From: Fragum whitleyi
Lineage: Eukaryota; Mollusca; Bivalvia; Cardiida; Cardiidae
Assembly: GCA_948146395.1 (NCBI GenBank)
Contig: OX411548.1
Span: 38,014,912-38,078,911 of the forward strand
Length of the DNA: 64,000 nucleotides
Reading direction: 5' to 3'
Part shown: positions 45,901 to 55,124 of the stretch, piece by piece
How the letters are laid out: each line of letters opens with the position of its first letter
Numbering within the stretch: position 1 is the stretch's first letter
Translations under genes and position numbers: made by a program
Notes under the pieces: generated by a model
Databases searched by the model: none
Told to the model about the DNA's origin: nothing
What the model saw: the letters and a program-made list of their open reading frames with translations, nothing else

Positions 45901-48900
45901 GAATCATCAGTACACAGTCTCACACGTGGAAAGGGTTCCCCTTTGGTAAACCATTTGTCATGTGGCGCTGTTATGTAATTGGCAAGATGTCACAATGTTT
46001 CCAATAAACAAAACAGAAAAGTTACATATAATTAATTAAGATGTATGACTTAGTTTACACTAATAATATCCTTCAATGATTCACGTGATATGCCACCAAA
46101 GACTAATTTTCAATCGGCAATATACCTGGACACAACTTTTAATCGACAATGTAATATCATCAATGTCCTCAACTGAAGTATAGCTGAAATATATCCTATT
46201 TCAGCCGGTGTCAAACCCATGCAGACAACAATATTCAAATAATTGGTTTACAAGTCCAATGTGCTAACCACTGAGCCAAAGAAGATCTTCCCTGACGCAG
46301 GTGTCAGACATTGTATTCAAACCAACTAAGCTATGCAGGACAGTGGTGATAGTGGTCTCAATACTAAAGTTTTTGTCCAGAACAAATATAATAAGATTTT
46401 CCCCATTTTTTGTGAAAATAACACATTTTTCCCAATATGCCTGCTTTCGGACCTGTTCCCAAAAGCCTGAGAAAAAATGCTTGTACTTGTTCATTATATG
46501 AGAGTATGTGGGAATGGGGTAGTATGAATGACTGTTCTAGATTCAGAAATCTATGGGCAGAAAAGTTTGAATACTGACCTGCATTCAGGATTACAAATCA
46601 TTTGCATTTTTTTTTTTTTTAGCTCACCTGAGCACTAAGTGCTCAAGGTGAGCTATTGGGATCGTAGAATGTCCGTCGTCCGTCGTCAGTCGTGCGTCGT
46701 CCGTCGTGCGTCGTCCACAATTTCTTTAAACATCTTCTCCTCCTAAACCAGTGGGCCAATCTTGATGAAACTTGGCAGGGATGTTCCTTGGGTCAAGCTC
46801 TACCAAAGTTGTTCAAATAAATGAAATCCACCCTTAACATTCCCTTTACCCTTAACAAAAAGGGTGAAAATATGAAAATCTTTAAAAATCTTCTTCGCTG
46901 AAACCAGAAGGCAGACAGCTTTCATATTTGGTATGTAGCATTATCTAGTGGACCTCTACCAAGTTTGTTCATATCAAGACCCTGGGGTCATATTTGGGCT
47001 TTGCCCGGGCCAAACCCTTTTTACATAGAATCAAAGAGCGAAAATCTTTAAAAATCTTCTTCTCTGAAACCAGATGGCAGACAGCTTTAATATTTGGTGT
47101 GTAGCATCACCTAGTGGGCCTCTACCAAGTTTGTTCATATCAAGACCCTTGGGTTATATTTGGGCTTTGCATGGGTGCATCCCTTTATCTCTTATGAGCA
47201 CGAAGGGTAAAAAAACGAAAATCTTCAAAAATCTTCTTCTATGAAACCAGGTGGCAGACAGCTTTCATATTTGGTATGTAGCATCATCTAGTGGGCCTCT
47301 ACCAAGTTTGTTCATATCAAGACCCTAGGATCATATTTGGGCTCCACCCGGGCGCAACCCTTTTTACATAGAATCAAAGAGTGAAAATCTTTTAAAATCT
47401 TCTTTAATCAAAACCAGAGGACACACTGCCTTCATTTTTGGTATGAAGCATCATCTAGTGGGCCCTTACCAAGTTTGTTCATATCAAGACCCTTGGGTCA
47501 TATTTGGGCTCCAACCGGGCGCATCCCTTTCAGCTCATCTGAGCACGATGGGTGAAAATAGGAAAACCTTCAAAAATCTTGTTCTGAAACCAGAAGGCAG
47601 ACATCTTTCATATTTAGTATGTAGCATCATCTTATGGACCTCTTTCAAGTTTGTTCATATCAAGACCCTGGGGTCAAATTTGGGGTCCACCCGGGTGCAT
47701 CCCTTTTTATATAGAATCAAAGAGCAAAAAGGCATATCTGTCTTGCTCTTCGCTGAAAACGTTGCTCTTGATGGTTTTGATCTTAGGCAATTATCTTCTT
47801 TTTGACATCTGCCTATCTAATTAATGTGATGTCCCAGGGGTCAAAGAGACTCAGGTGAGCGATCTAGGACCATCTTGGTCCTCTTGTTTTTAATTATTCC
47901 CCACTTTGTATGAAAGTGCATGTGTAACTCAGGGCATGATATTATGGTGATTGACAAACAGTTTTGCAAGTGTTTTCTTCCTCAATCCAGGGCTAGCAAT
48001 TCAGTAGTGTTAGTGGGGTTAATTTATTTTGCAGTTATGATTTATAAATATCATTTAGAGATTAATCCCATTCATCAGTCTATTTTTAGCTTGGCTGTTT
48101 TGGGAGAAAACCCTAGGTATCATGAACACCTGGGCATTGATGTTAGCACTTGTGTGCCAACTTTAACCTTGGTCTTAATTATTTCTGATATCTTTGAAGA
48201 TATCTTCATGAAGCTTGGCTTGATTGATCACCATGACAAGAGCTATCCAGGCTTTGAAAGGGGATAACTCTGGAAGCAGTTTTGTAAGAGTTAAACCCCT
48301 TTTCTGACTAAGATTTTTAGAATCATCCAGCACCCGTAGCTGAGCGTTGGATCTGTAGGCAGTGCTCTTGTTTTCCTAATTGGTCACAATGTCATGTTTC
48401 AGATTTGATCTGTACAAAAGAAGACATGGAGAATTACCAAGTACCATTGAAACACAGAAACTACTGCGCTTACTATTACATTCAGTCAAGAAAGTGTTAT
48501 ACAGAGAACAACTTGGCCAAGAGGTTTTTCCTTGGGGCCTGTAAACATGCGGTACATGAATGGCATAACTGTTTACATGAAGAGTAAGTCTCACCATTAT
48601 TTAACAGTCTGTGCATGTGCAAATTCGGGTATCATTTTTTAATGTTTTGTAAATATTTTCATTTCTTAATAATTAATAATTTTTGGTGGTTTATTTGGGA
48701 ATAACAGTAGATTATCTTTTTGATAAACCGCCTTACCAGTGAAATTATCAAAAACTGATACCTTGTTTTCTATTGGACATCTAAGCGGAGCCAAAAAGAG
48801 ACAGTGCAGGTTTCTATAAAACTCGAGTACGTAATGATGAGCTTTCAGTATTTTTTGTCTCTTGAAATGTTCAAATTTTGGTCTTTCTATTCCCCCATAT

Positions 48901-51092
48901 CTATAACATGGGGGTCATAATTGTTTGACTGTTGTCTGCCTGTCAGTCAGTTTCTCTGTCTGCAAAACTGTAGTAAAAAACTTGACAGTGGCAATAATTT
49001 CCAGGCTATTCAAAATACAATAATTTAATTTCATTTGTGTCAGTCAGGCTTTGTGAATTCTGACTGGCTTGAAAATTAGTTTATTTCCTTTAAAATGAAA
49101 ACAATTATGAGAACACAGCTATTTTTATGCTTGCCCAAAAAGTACTCCCACAAGAAATCAGTCTTATTATGGAGAAATTGATCAAGTTTGGCTTCATTGT
49201 ATTAAATTATTAGATATGAAGAGAGTATGTTTTTGATATCATGGAGGTATGAAACCATTAATCTCATCACATATTCATACAATGTGATTAGGATTTTAGT
49301 TTTAGAACTCAATGAAATTGAAAATACTCTTTTCATCTCTTGAATGCTAAAAATTCTTTTAATGAAAGATTTCATCTACTGGTATATGCAATTGCAGATA
49401 CCAAGTTCAAGGTCATATGACAAGATTAAGGCAATTTGTCAATGTCAAAGTTTTGAAAAAAAAAAATGCTGTTTTAGGGGCATTCACGTTTAACAAGCGC
49501 ATCTTGTTTGCCTGAAAACTGCCTGAACTTTTCACTTGGGTGGGGTAAGATCAAAATTAAGAAGCTTTTATCTTGAACCAATAAAAGCTAATTTGTCATG
49601 ATCGATGTATCACATATTAACCCTTGTCTTGCTGAACCCGGAATATTCATGCTTTAACAGGAGGTAAAGACAAAGATCAGCCGGCACTTACGTGCAGACT
49701 GATCTTAGTTCATACCACCTGAATTACATTTTAAACCAGAAAGGTGTAAAACAATGCATTTTTGAAATCAATACTCACTCACATTTGGTAATTGCCAGTG
49801 CTTTTAGCACTTTGATTTTATATTTATTTTGCAAAGATTTTTATTCAGCATGACAAGGGTTAAGAAATAGTTCAATCTAACTCTGAAACAAATACCTTTC
49901 ATAAAAGTAATTGTAATTTGAATAAGGTACAACATGATGTGCATATTGCAGTACCTGTACCAGCTTATCTTGAAAGACCATATGCATACAGCATCTTTCG
50001 GACACATCCACACAAATGCTTCCCACTTTAGATATTCTTTTTTTCCCTACACAGTGAAACTTTGGAACAGCCTTCCAGAAACAATCATACAGCAACCCTA
50101 CATTGCAGCATTCAAGAGTCTTGATTCTTTTCAGAAAATGAGCCGCCCCTTGAATGACGAAAATAAGTTTTATCAGATCTTTTAATCTAACTTTCTCAAT
50201 ACTTTTAAAATTTGCCACCCTAACCAATGAATAACCGTTTTTATTCCAGCACAGACACACACCTGCTAGTAATACCTAAAAGGGGAGTTAGGCACTTTAT
50301 ATAGATAGACAGACAACATAAGTCTTTAAATGATTGGTAATATAAATGTGACTTGTCACCCGAAAAAGGACCATCTTGGTAGGTCGTGGACTGCGCACTC
50401 TTACTAGGTTCAACACTTTTTTCACTTTACTAATTTATATGCCCCTGTATCGAGAGATCGGGGGCATATTGTTTTATACTCATGTCTGTCCGTCCGTCTG
50501 TCCGAAAACTTAACCAGACTTAACCTTTGCCAATATCTTCAAGCCTATTCAAGGCTCATATTTGGCACAATCATCCCCCTGATGATAGATCTCAATGATC
50601 CGCATCTGCTGATACCCAAGTCAAGGTCATGTGATAAGGTCAAGGACATCTGTCAAGGTCAAACTTTGGAAAAAAAAATGCTGTGACGGGGGCATTAGTG
50701 TTTCACAAACACATCTTGTCTGATACTAGTAAAATCAATCCATCTTCCTGTAAAAGATTTGATTGACCTGTACTAGAACCCATCTCTTTATCAAATGTTT
50801 ATTTCATGGAGTTTCCAGATTGCCCCTTTTAATGTAATGGGTCACAAATGATTTAGTAGTTGGGATTATAAAACCTTTGTAATCTGCTTATTCTAGGTGA
50901 CATTTCAAGGTTTTATTAGCTTATTGAGAATTTTGTATTTCACAAATTTGTTTCTCTTTATTTCACAGTCGAGTTTTGATGTCAAAAGAGTATGAACGTG
51001 AGAAGAGGTTATTGGCGCGACAGAAGAGAAGAATTGCTGCAGGTTTAGAGGAAGATCCAGCTTTGGCACAAGCTGATGCAGAGGCTTTATAA
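42819..51092 (+). CDS. NDUFB7: NDUFB7, complex I B18 subunit (three-exon gene)
   Basis: Accessory subunit of mitochondrial NADH:ubiquinone oxidoreductase, on the intermembrane-space side of the membrane arm. The joined exons (42819-42951, 48403-48583, 50969-51092; 438 nt) give 145 residues, close to the family's usual ~120-140. The N-terminus has Gly2, which is myristoylated in mammalian B18, and FDPMLGFPNGRKQR at 31-44. The CHCH domain has two CX9C pairs, Cys66/Cys76 and Cys91/Cys101, both exactly spaced. The basic helix RVLMSKEYEREKRLLARQKR at 106-125 matches the family RMKEFERERRLL segment. The gap between the two Cys pairs is 14 residues, about four more than I recall for vertebrate and fly proteins. 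Introns are phase 1 and phase 2, with GT-AG ends. The start is supported by Kozak-like AAAAATGG. No neighbouring gene is visible. Confidence 0.94.
43171..43178. repeat. 8-bp target duplication, left (CTTGATTT)
   Basis: It is repeated at 43982-43989, outside the 803-bp element. The next base (G) also agrees, so the duplication could be read as 8 or 9 bp. Confidence 0.75.
43179..43981. mobile_element. 803-bp foldback-type transposon with TTACCAAATTA arrays (NDUFB7 intron 1)
   Basis: The terminal inverted repeats run at least 58 bp: CATGGAATTACCAAATTATT, CAATGATTACCAAATTA and AACCAAACTATTACCAAATT at the left, with the complement at 43919-43976. The motif TTACCAAATTA or its complement TAATTTGGTA occurs more than ten times through the element. 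Internally, units of about 110 bp recur, with CCATNANGAGAAACCA and GCATTAGCTAAGTGAGA. The flanking 8-bp duplication is CTTGATTT. It is non-coding. It has the same architecture as 39733-42352 and 54285-54803. Confidence 0.85.
43990..44997. other. NDUFB7 intron 1, no recognisable repeat
   Basis: AT-rich intronic DNA with no frames of note and no copies elsewhere in the window. Confidence 0.5.
44998..45235 (-). mobile_element. MITE, GACCCGTCACGCG family (E), left-truncated
   Basis: Right terminus GGTCCCTTTTCATGTGACGG followed by GTCAC. It shares CAGACTGCGCGGACTGCGCA and GACTGACCTGTACCTGAACC with copy F. Its left terminus is missing. It lies in intron 1. Confidence 0.8.
45236..46200. other. NDUFB7 intron 1, no recognisable repeat
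   Basis: AT-rich, with a CT-rich patch at 45570-45645. Nothing else can be assigned. Confidence 0.45.
46204..46281 (-). repeat. tRNA-Thr-like SINE head or pseudogene
   Basis: On the minus strand, TTTGGCTCAGTGGTTAGCAC is a good A box/D arm. TTGGA-CTTGTAA-ACCAA gives an anticodon arm with anticodon TGT. GCATGGGTTTGACACC is a degraded B box. The distance from the anticodon arm to the T arm is too long for a normal tRNA-Thr, so it is judged to be derived and non-functional. Confidence 0.55.
46620..47890 (-). repeat. tandem array (~170-bp unit), AGCTCACCTGAGC hairpin end
   Basis: It begins after a T-run with the hairpin AGCTCACCTGAGCAC-TAA-GTGCTCAAGGTGAGCT (46620-46653), then a CGTCCGTCGTC-rich tract. 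About six units follow, with CAGACAGCTTTCATATTTGG, CATCATCTAGTGGGCCTCTA and CAAGTTTGTTCATATCAAGA. The far end reads GACCATCTTGGTCCTCTTG. It is the fullest copy of the family seen reversed at 3850-4345. The 120-codon frame at 47443-47805 arises from the repeat. Confidence 0.88.
48088..48320 (-). repeat. TTTTTAGCTTGGCTGTT-ended repeat, minus orientation
   Basis: TTTTTAGCTTGGCTGTTTTG, then GGAGAAAACCCTAGGTATC, ends at GGGGATAACTCTGGAAGC. The family is also represented by 55125-55260 (minus) and 61690-61920 (plus). It is a further family with an AGCT-A/T terminus. Confidence 0.65.
48403..48583 (+). CDS. NDUFB7: NDUFB7 coding exon 2 (CHCH domain)
   Basis: The acceptor is CATGTTTCAG and the donor is AAGA before GTAAGT, a textbook site. 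It encodes residues 45-104 and two bases of codon 105. It carries all four CHCH cysteines (66, 76, 91, 101), including HRNYCAYYYIQSRKC and ACKHAVHEWHNC. The apparent in-frame stop just after the exon lies in the intron and reflects the phase 2 junction. Confidence 0.95.
49400..49510 (+). repeat. fragment of the GGGGGCAT/CAAGGTCA repeat
   Basis: ATACCAAGTTCAAGGTCATA, AAAAAAATGCTGTTTTAGGG and GGCATTCACGTTTAACAAGC match the 3' part of 50437-50719. Confidence 0.75.
49621..49859. mobile_element. piggyBac-like MITE (CCCTTGTCTTGCTGAA), TTAA-flanked
   Basis: TTAA at 49617-49620 and 49860-49863 flanks the 16-bp termini CCCTTGTCTTGCTGAA and TTCAGCATGACAAGGG (15 of 16 complementary). An internal palindrome, AAAGATCAGCCGGCACTTAC / GTGCAGACTGATCTT, is present. 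It lies in intron 2. TTAA targets with CCCTT ends suggest piggyBac mobilisation. Confidence 0.85.
49915..50190 (+). pseudogene. LINE reverse-transcriptase C-terminal remnant
   Basis: VPAYLERPYAYSIFRTHPHK in one plus frame, followed after a frame change by RYSFFPYTVKLWNSLPE, is the signature of the extreme C-terminus of Jockey/CR1/RTE-like ORF2 proteins (SFFPRTIRDWNxLP-type). The frameshift near 50030 and an upstream stop mark it as dead. It is sense-oriented within NDUFB7 intron 2. Confidence 0.8.
50348..50845. mobile_element. MITE, GACCCGTCACGCG family (F), split by an insertion
   Basis: Left GTGACTTGTCACCCGAAAAA, right CCCTTTTAATGTAATGGGTCAC. Between them lie GGACTGCGCACTCTTACTAG and ATTTGATTGACCTGTACTAG, the same order as copy E. 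The interior is interrupted at 50437-50719 by an unrelated repeat, so the MITE is the older insertion. It is in intron 2. Confidence 0.85.
50437..50719 (-). repeat. GGGGGCAT hairpin / CGTCCGTC repeat, nested
   Basis: It begins with the hairpin TATGCCCCTGTATCG-AGA-GATCGGGGGCATA, then CTGTCCGTCCGTCTGTCC. It ends AAAAAATGCTGTGACGGGGG, CATTAGTGTTTCACAAACAC and ATCTTGT. It shares the plan of terminal hairpin plus CGTC tract with the larger tandem arrays, but has only one core unit. Confidence 0.82.
50969..51092 (+). CDS. NDUFB7: NDUFB7 coding exon 3
   Basis: Acceptor TTTATTTCACAG. It supplies the last base of Asp105, then residues 106-145 and TAA at 51090-51092. It encodes the conserved basic helix (YEREKRLLARQKRR) and an acidic Ala-rich tail ending DAEAL. 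The family C-terminal tail is variable, so the end is taken from the frame. Confidence 0.94.
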
Positions 51093-51620
51093 TCAAGATT
51101 TTATAAATAGACGTGAATGTTTGAACTTTTAGTGCTTTATCTACATGCTGCATGTGCAAATCCAAGGGGTGGAAGTGGGAGGGGGGGGGGGGTTCCCTGG
51201 AATTTCAGCAATGATTTGGTTTTCAAGGGGGAAAACTGACAAAATCAAATATAGTTTGGCTAGTAGATGACTAGAATGTCATTACTCTAGGTATGACTTT
51301 GCTTGTCCTAGGGGGATGTCACAAGAAGATAACTTTCATTTTGACCCACCCTGAGAAAAAATTATGGATATGCTCATGCTCTGTGTTTTAATGGACCAGT
51401 GCTCTCTGTTTTTTAAGGAAAAGAAATATCAAGCTTGGGGAATCTATGAAAGTTTTTCTAAATAAAAAAGAAACAAACATCCTATTAAAAGTTTATTAGG
51501 AATGCATCCAAGTTCACCATATATAACTCTTTTCTTTGGGAAGGAGAAATAAATAAGGCTAGTTTAATTATGGGAAAAGTTGTTTGTTTTAGGATATAAT
51601 AAATGTATTAAATGTAAATT
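51093..51620 (+). other. NDUFB7: NDUFB7 3' UTR and candidate poly(A) signals
   Basis: Non-coding sequence after the stop, with AATAAA at 51461-51466, 51548-51553 and 51598-51603. A G-run lies at about 51180-51192. Which signal is used cannot be decided from sequence. Confidence 0.6.
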
Positions 51621-51929
51621 ATTTGAAAAAAAAAACAAAAACAAACTGATTTTATTTTATCAAAGCCCTATTTTATTCTCTATTTCAAATAGAAATAACC
51701 AGCACCATTAACTGTTAGTCAACTTACGCATTCAGGAAATGGTCATAGATATAGCACGCTGTATGCTATTGCATAAATGCGCATATTTCAACCAATAGAA
51801 GGGAAGAAAGAACATTTGTAATGATCATTTTCTATTTGCTTGGATGTTGGAGCCTGTGTGTAAATTAGTATCATAGAATAATTTCCCATTTTGAAGTATA
51901 ACCAGTAATTCTCTATCATATTTATGCTC

Positions 51930-52210
51930 CCTGAAATTATTTTTGGTTGAGCTAATATCAAAATTATTGTGATTGGATGAAAAATATGTCTTATGGGTGG
52001 AGGTCATTTCTCTATATGTATTATAGTGGACACTATGAAAATCATTTTCTCAGAACCTAACTGATTGTTATGAACCAAATTTCACTGGAATGATCATTAG
52101 TTGACCAATTATCAGACTGCTCAAAATAATTGTGATTGGAGGAAAAAGATATATTTAAGAGGCGGAGTTCAATTTTCTATATGTTATTCATTAATTTGAT
52201 CATGAATTTT
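51930..52210 (-). repeat. fragment of the 165-bp-unit array, minus strand
   Basis: GGTTGAGCTAATATCAAAAT, GGGTGGAGGTCATTTCTCTA and ATCATTTTCTCAGAACCTAA correspond to the reverse of 29773-30637. About one and a half units remain. Confidence 0.8.
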
Positions 52211-52282
52211 TCTTTTTAGAAATATCTCTGCTTGTGACACATAAAACAATAATTTACTTGAAAAAAAAAAAAACACAATTGA

Positions 52283-52668
52283 GGATAATCCTTTCTTCAG
52301 TGTAAGATCGATTTATATTTCATTGAGTGGACAACAAAAGCTATATTTTTACGAGAGTGAAGATAAAGCTCTTGTTGTTCACAAAATGAATATTAATCGG
52401 TCTTACTCAAAAATCAAACGATTATTCTATTTCTTTATTGCAAAAATGAGACAAAATGTGAAATTTATAGGACATAATTTCGTAAAGCACGTCATTTTGC
52501 ACGTGATTGCTATGCAACGTTCATTGTCACGTCACTTATTCTGCACCTAATAGATGAAGTCCGATAGGGTGAAATGCACAAAAGCAGGGTATAGTTTTTT
52601 GTAATTTCACTGCTTTTGCCGTGAGATTATCAAGTGATAATCTACCGTTATTTCTCGATAAACCACCA
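52283..52668 (-). mobile_element. MITE with large terminal hairpin, copy 2 (inverted)
   Basis: This is the reverse complement of 38884-39304: CAGTGTAAGATCGATTTATA, ACAACAAAAGCTATATTTTT, TTGCACGTGATTGCTATGCA and GGTGAAATGCACAAAAGCAG, ending TTTCTCGATAAACCACC. The hairpin loop region is altered here (GAGAGTGAAGATAAAGCTCT). Confidence 0.85.
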
Positions 52669-52964
52669 ATAAGCATTGAAGAAAAACATTGATTTATTAA
52701 TTCACTGAAAATCTCGTCTAAACATATCAGTTGTTTCAGGCCTGTGGAGCAAATCAGCTGCTCAAACAGCTCTAGTTCTAATATTGGAGTTATTGCCCTT
52801 TTGCATCTTGTAGAATTAAATTTTGTCCAGAGCATTTCTCTGCTATCAAAGTAAAACTCCACCGCTGGATAAATCTTATAAATGAGAAGTGCAAATGCAT
52901 TTAGAACAACTCTTGCCTGTTTGATTTTAATACGCCGCCGATGGTGATTGTATATTGGTATCAC

Positions 52965-53150
52965 AATCTCCTTCTGCCCACCCGTCCGTCCATCCCGATG
53001 TCAATATATCCGTACGTACGTCCGTACGTCCAAATTTTGTGAGCGCATCTTCTCATTTCATTTATGGGCCGATTTTGATGGTACTTTCACAAAATGTTCC
53101 TAGTCACCTGTTCTAGTGCATATTATAATATGGTTCAGGTCCAATGGTTT
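52965..53150 (-). repeat. CGTCCGT-initiated repeat unit
   Basis: CCACCCGTCCGTCCATCCCG and GTACGTCCGTACGTCC are followed by one core unit (ATGGGCCGATTTTGATGGTA, TTTCACAAAATGTTCCTAGT). Its core is similar to 56030-56190 (ATGGACGGATTTGAATGAAA, TGTTCTCCGACTGTAAATAG). Confidence 0.6.
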
Positions 53151-53570
53151 TTCAGGAATATACGGATGCTGGACTTGGAAAAGTACTAGGAAATTTCAGA
53201 TTTCCGGACTTTATTCTATACCCTTTGAGATATGGCGCTAACTTTTTATGTGTGAGCCTGCTTACAACACTACAGCTACCTATTGTAGAAAACAATATTG
53301 TAGCGGCGTTGATTGTAACAACGGCACACTTGTTATGTTTTTACGTTTTTCTGTTTTGTCTAACACTATTTTGTGAAGCACATCTCTGTAAATATGCCAG
53401 CTCTCAACTGGAAAACTTCATAGGAAGAAAGACTTCACCAAGGAGAAATGTAATGCAAAAAGGCCACACTTCTTGCTTCCTACATTTTGGAGTTTAAAAT
53501 ATTTCCCTTTAGACTCTAATTTTGTCTGGTTTAAGTCTGTGAAATATTTAACTCATCATCATGAGCTGTC
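53151..53570. other. unassigned open frame
   Basis: A 117-codon plus frame (53144-53497) overlaps the repeat at its start and is rich in hydrophobic residues. I recognise no family and see no splice partner. It is probably chance. Confidence 0.35.
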
Positions 53571-53574
53571 TTAA

Positions 53575-53794
53575 CCCTTTGCTGTTTAATCCCTGTTTTT
53601 TACGTGCCTGTGGTTTTTTGATTGAGAAAACATTGTGAAAAAAGAAGAAATTGCTTCTGACAAGCAATTTCTTCTTTTTCCACACTTTTTTCTACCCTAC
53701 TGAATGGTTATTTTTCAAATTAAATCCACTTTCAAATTTCGTCTGCAAAACCTTGAATTTGGACAGATCCAAAATTTTGAAAAACAGGAAAGGG
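53575..53794. mobile_element. piggyBac-like MITE (CCCTTTGCTGTTT), TTAA-flanked, copy 1
   Basis: TTAA at 53571-53574 and 53795-53798 bounds an element starting CCCTTTGCTGTTTAATCCC and ending AAAAACAGGAAAGGG. A perfect hairpin, AAGAAGAAATTGCTT-CTGAC-AAGCAATTTCTTCTT, sits at 53642-53676. It aligns end to end with 61304-61525. The CCCTTTG termini with TTAA resemble piggyBac/Looper ends. Confidence 0.9.
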
Positions 53795-53950
53795 TTAAGT
53801 AAGTAGAAATCATTGAGAAGAAGCATAAGAACCCTGGCTTCAGTTTACTTACCAGCCCCCAAGGCTAGGGATGGCTATGTCTGACATAGCTTTTGTAAAG
53901 CTGCTAGATAAGAATCGTGAAATATCTAAATGAGAAAACAAATCTTGTAT

Positions 53951-54120
53951 ACCTTTAAGGCAGTGGACCCGTAATAGTTTTGCATTGTTTAGAAAGTAAT
54001 GAACTTTAACAGTGTTAACCGAGGTTTTCTAATGAGTTTCATTAGGAAACCTTGTAACATTGTGAAAGTTCGTGAGTTCCAAAATGTTGCGGAACTACTA
54101 AGGTTTCACTACCTTTAAAG
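53951..54120 (+). mobile_element. foldback MITE, CAGTGGACCC family, copy 2
   Basis: It begins ACCTTTAAGGCAGTGGACCC and ends AAGGTTTCACTACCTTTAAAG. It has a central palindrome, CTAATGA-GTT-TCATTAG, and matching arm blocks AGTTTTGCATTGTTTAGAAA and TCCAAAATGTTGCGGAACTA. It is homologous to 16016-16168. Confidence 0.82.
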
Positions 54121-54276
54121 TTTTGGTTGATGGAAAGAGTCGCAATAATGGTACGTTTTCTTGGACAAAAATTCACTCCAAATGACATATCTACTTATGA
54201 TGGATAACAAGCATGCCAAGTTATTTTAAAATTCGACCAAAAGGGTAGGAGATGTGCTCCAGACAGTTGCACTAGA

Positions 54277-54284
54277 AAACTAAG
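54277..54284. repeat. 8-bp target duplication, left (AAACTAAG)
   Basis: It is repeated at 54804-54811, with differing bases on either side. Confidence 0.75.
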
Positions 54285-54803
54285 GGTTCACAGTCAACTC
54301 GGCCTGTGAATAACTCGGCTCGTCAACTCGGCCTGTTTATATATTATGTATGACGATGCAATGTAAATATTTTGGATAACTTATGTGCTTTTTTGATAAT
54401 TGATAGATATTAATAAATAATCACTCGTTAAAAGGGTTATTAATAATAATAATCTTATTTGGCATTTGTGTAAATATAAGATAAAAAAGATATAATTAAA
54501 TACATAATTCACCTTTAATTCAAATTTATTATTCAAATTATTTTTTTCTAAGCACAAAAGAAGATGACAAGTCCTATGCGTATTAGATATGAAGAACGTA
54601 GATTTTAGTCATCATTTGTGAACTCGCACCTCCTTTAAGTACATTTCACACATTGATTAACTATCTGATAAGTGTGCTTATGTATCTGTTTACTAGGCTA
54701 AACACTAAATTAGTTATATACAGGCCGAGTTGACGGGCCGAGTTACATACAGGCCGAGTTTTACGCGGGCCGAGATTTTAACAGGCCGAGTTTACAGGAC
54801 ACC
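54285..54803. mobile_element. 519-bp foldback-type transposon with GTCAACTCGGCCTGT arrays
   Basis: The left terminus has three GTCAACTCGGCCTGT-type units (54291-54340). The right has five complementary units (ACAGGCCGAGTTGAC type, 54720-54795). The ends are GGTTCACAGTCAACTCGGCC and GGCCGAGTTTACAGGACACC. The AT-rich interior is non-coding. The 8-bp duplication AAACTAAG flanks it. The unit resembles GTCAAACCGGCCCC of the 2.62-kb element. Confidence 0.82.
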
Positions 54804-54811
54804 AAACTAAG
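54804..54811. repeat. 8-bp target duplication, right (AAACTAAG)
   Basis: It matches 54277-54284, directly after the terminus ACAGGACACC. Confidence 0.75.
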
Positions 54812-55124
54812 AATATCTTTACACCAAAATTTTCTTTTATTAAAGAATGTATTTTATGAGTCCCAGGTCATTATATTAAGATTAAGCTTATATACAACCT
54901 TTTTCTCCATTCATCAAATCATCGTTGGTCACCCGCGAATTCAATTGTACCACAGACTATTTAGGTTTCTTGATGACATACGCGCTTGTAGAAGACACCA
55001 TGATGCGCGATATTGCTTTATAGGGGACACAACTCTTAGTTGTTTTTGATCGCCTGATTTGTCCTATTATTTCCCCTCCACTGTGGTTTTGAAAACCAGA
55101 CATGCGTTCAGTGTGAAAATATTT

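Noticed and set aside
47443..47805. 120-codon plus frame with internal repetition
   Set aside because: The repetition (CSYQDPWVIFG-like segments) is simply the 170-bp tandem unit translated.
50905..51165. 86-codon minus-strand frame
   Set aside because: It is the shadow of NDUFB7 exon 3 on the opposite strand.
52536..52964. 142-codon minus frame
   Set aside because: Its 3' third lies in the inverted hairpin MITE (52283-52668), and the rest has no recognisable motif.
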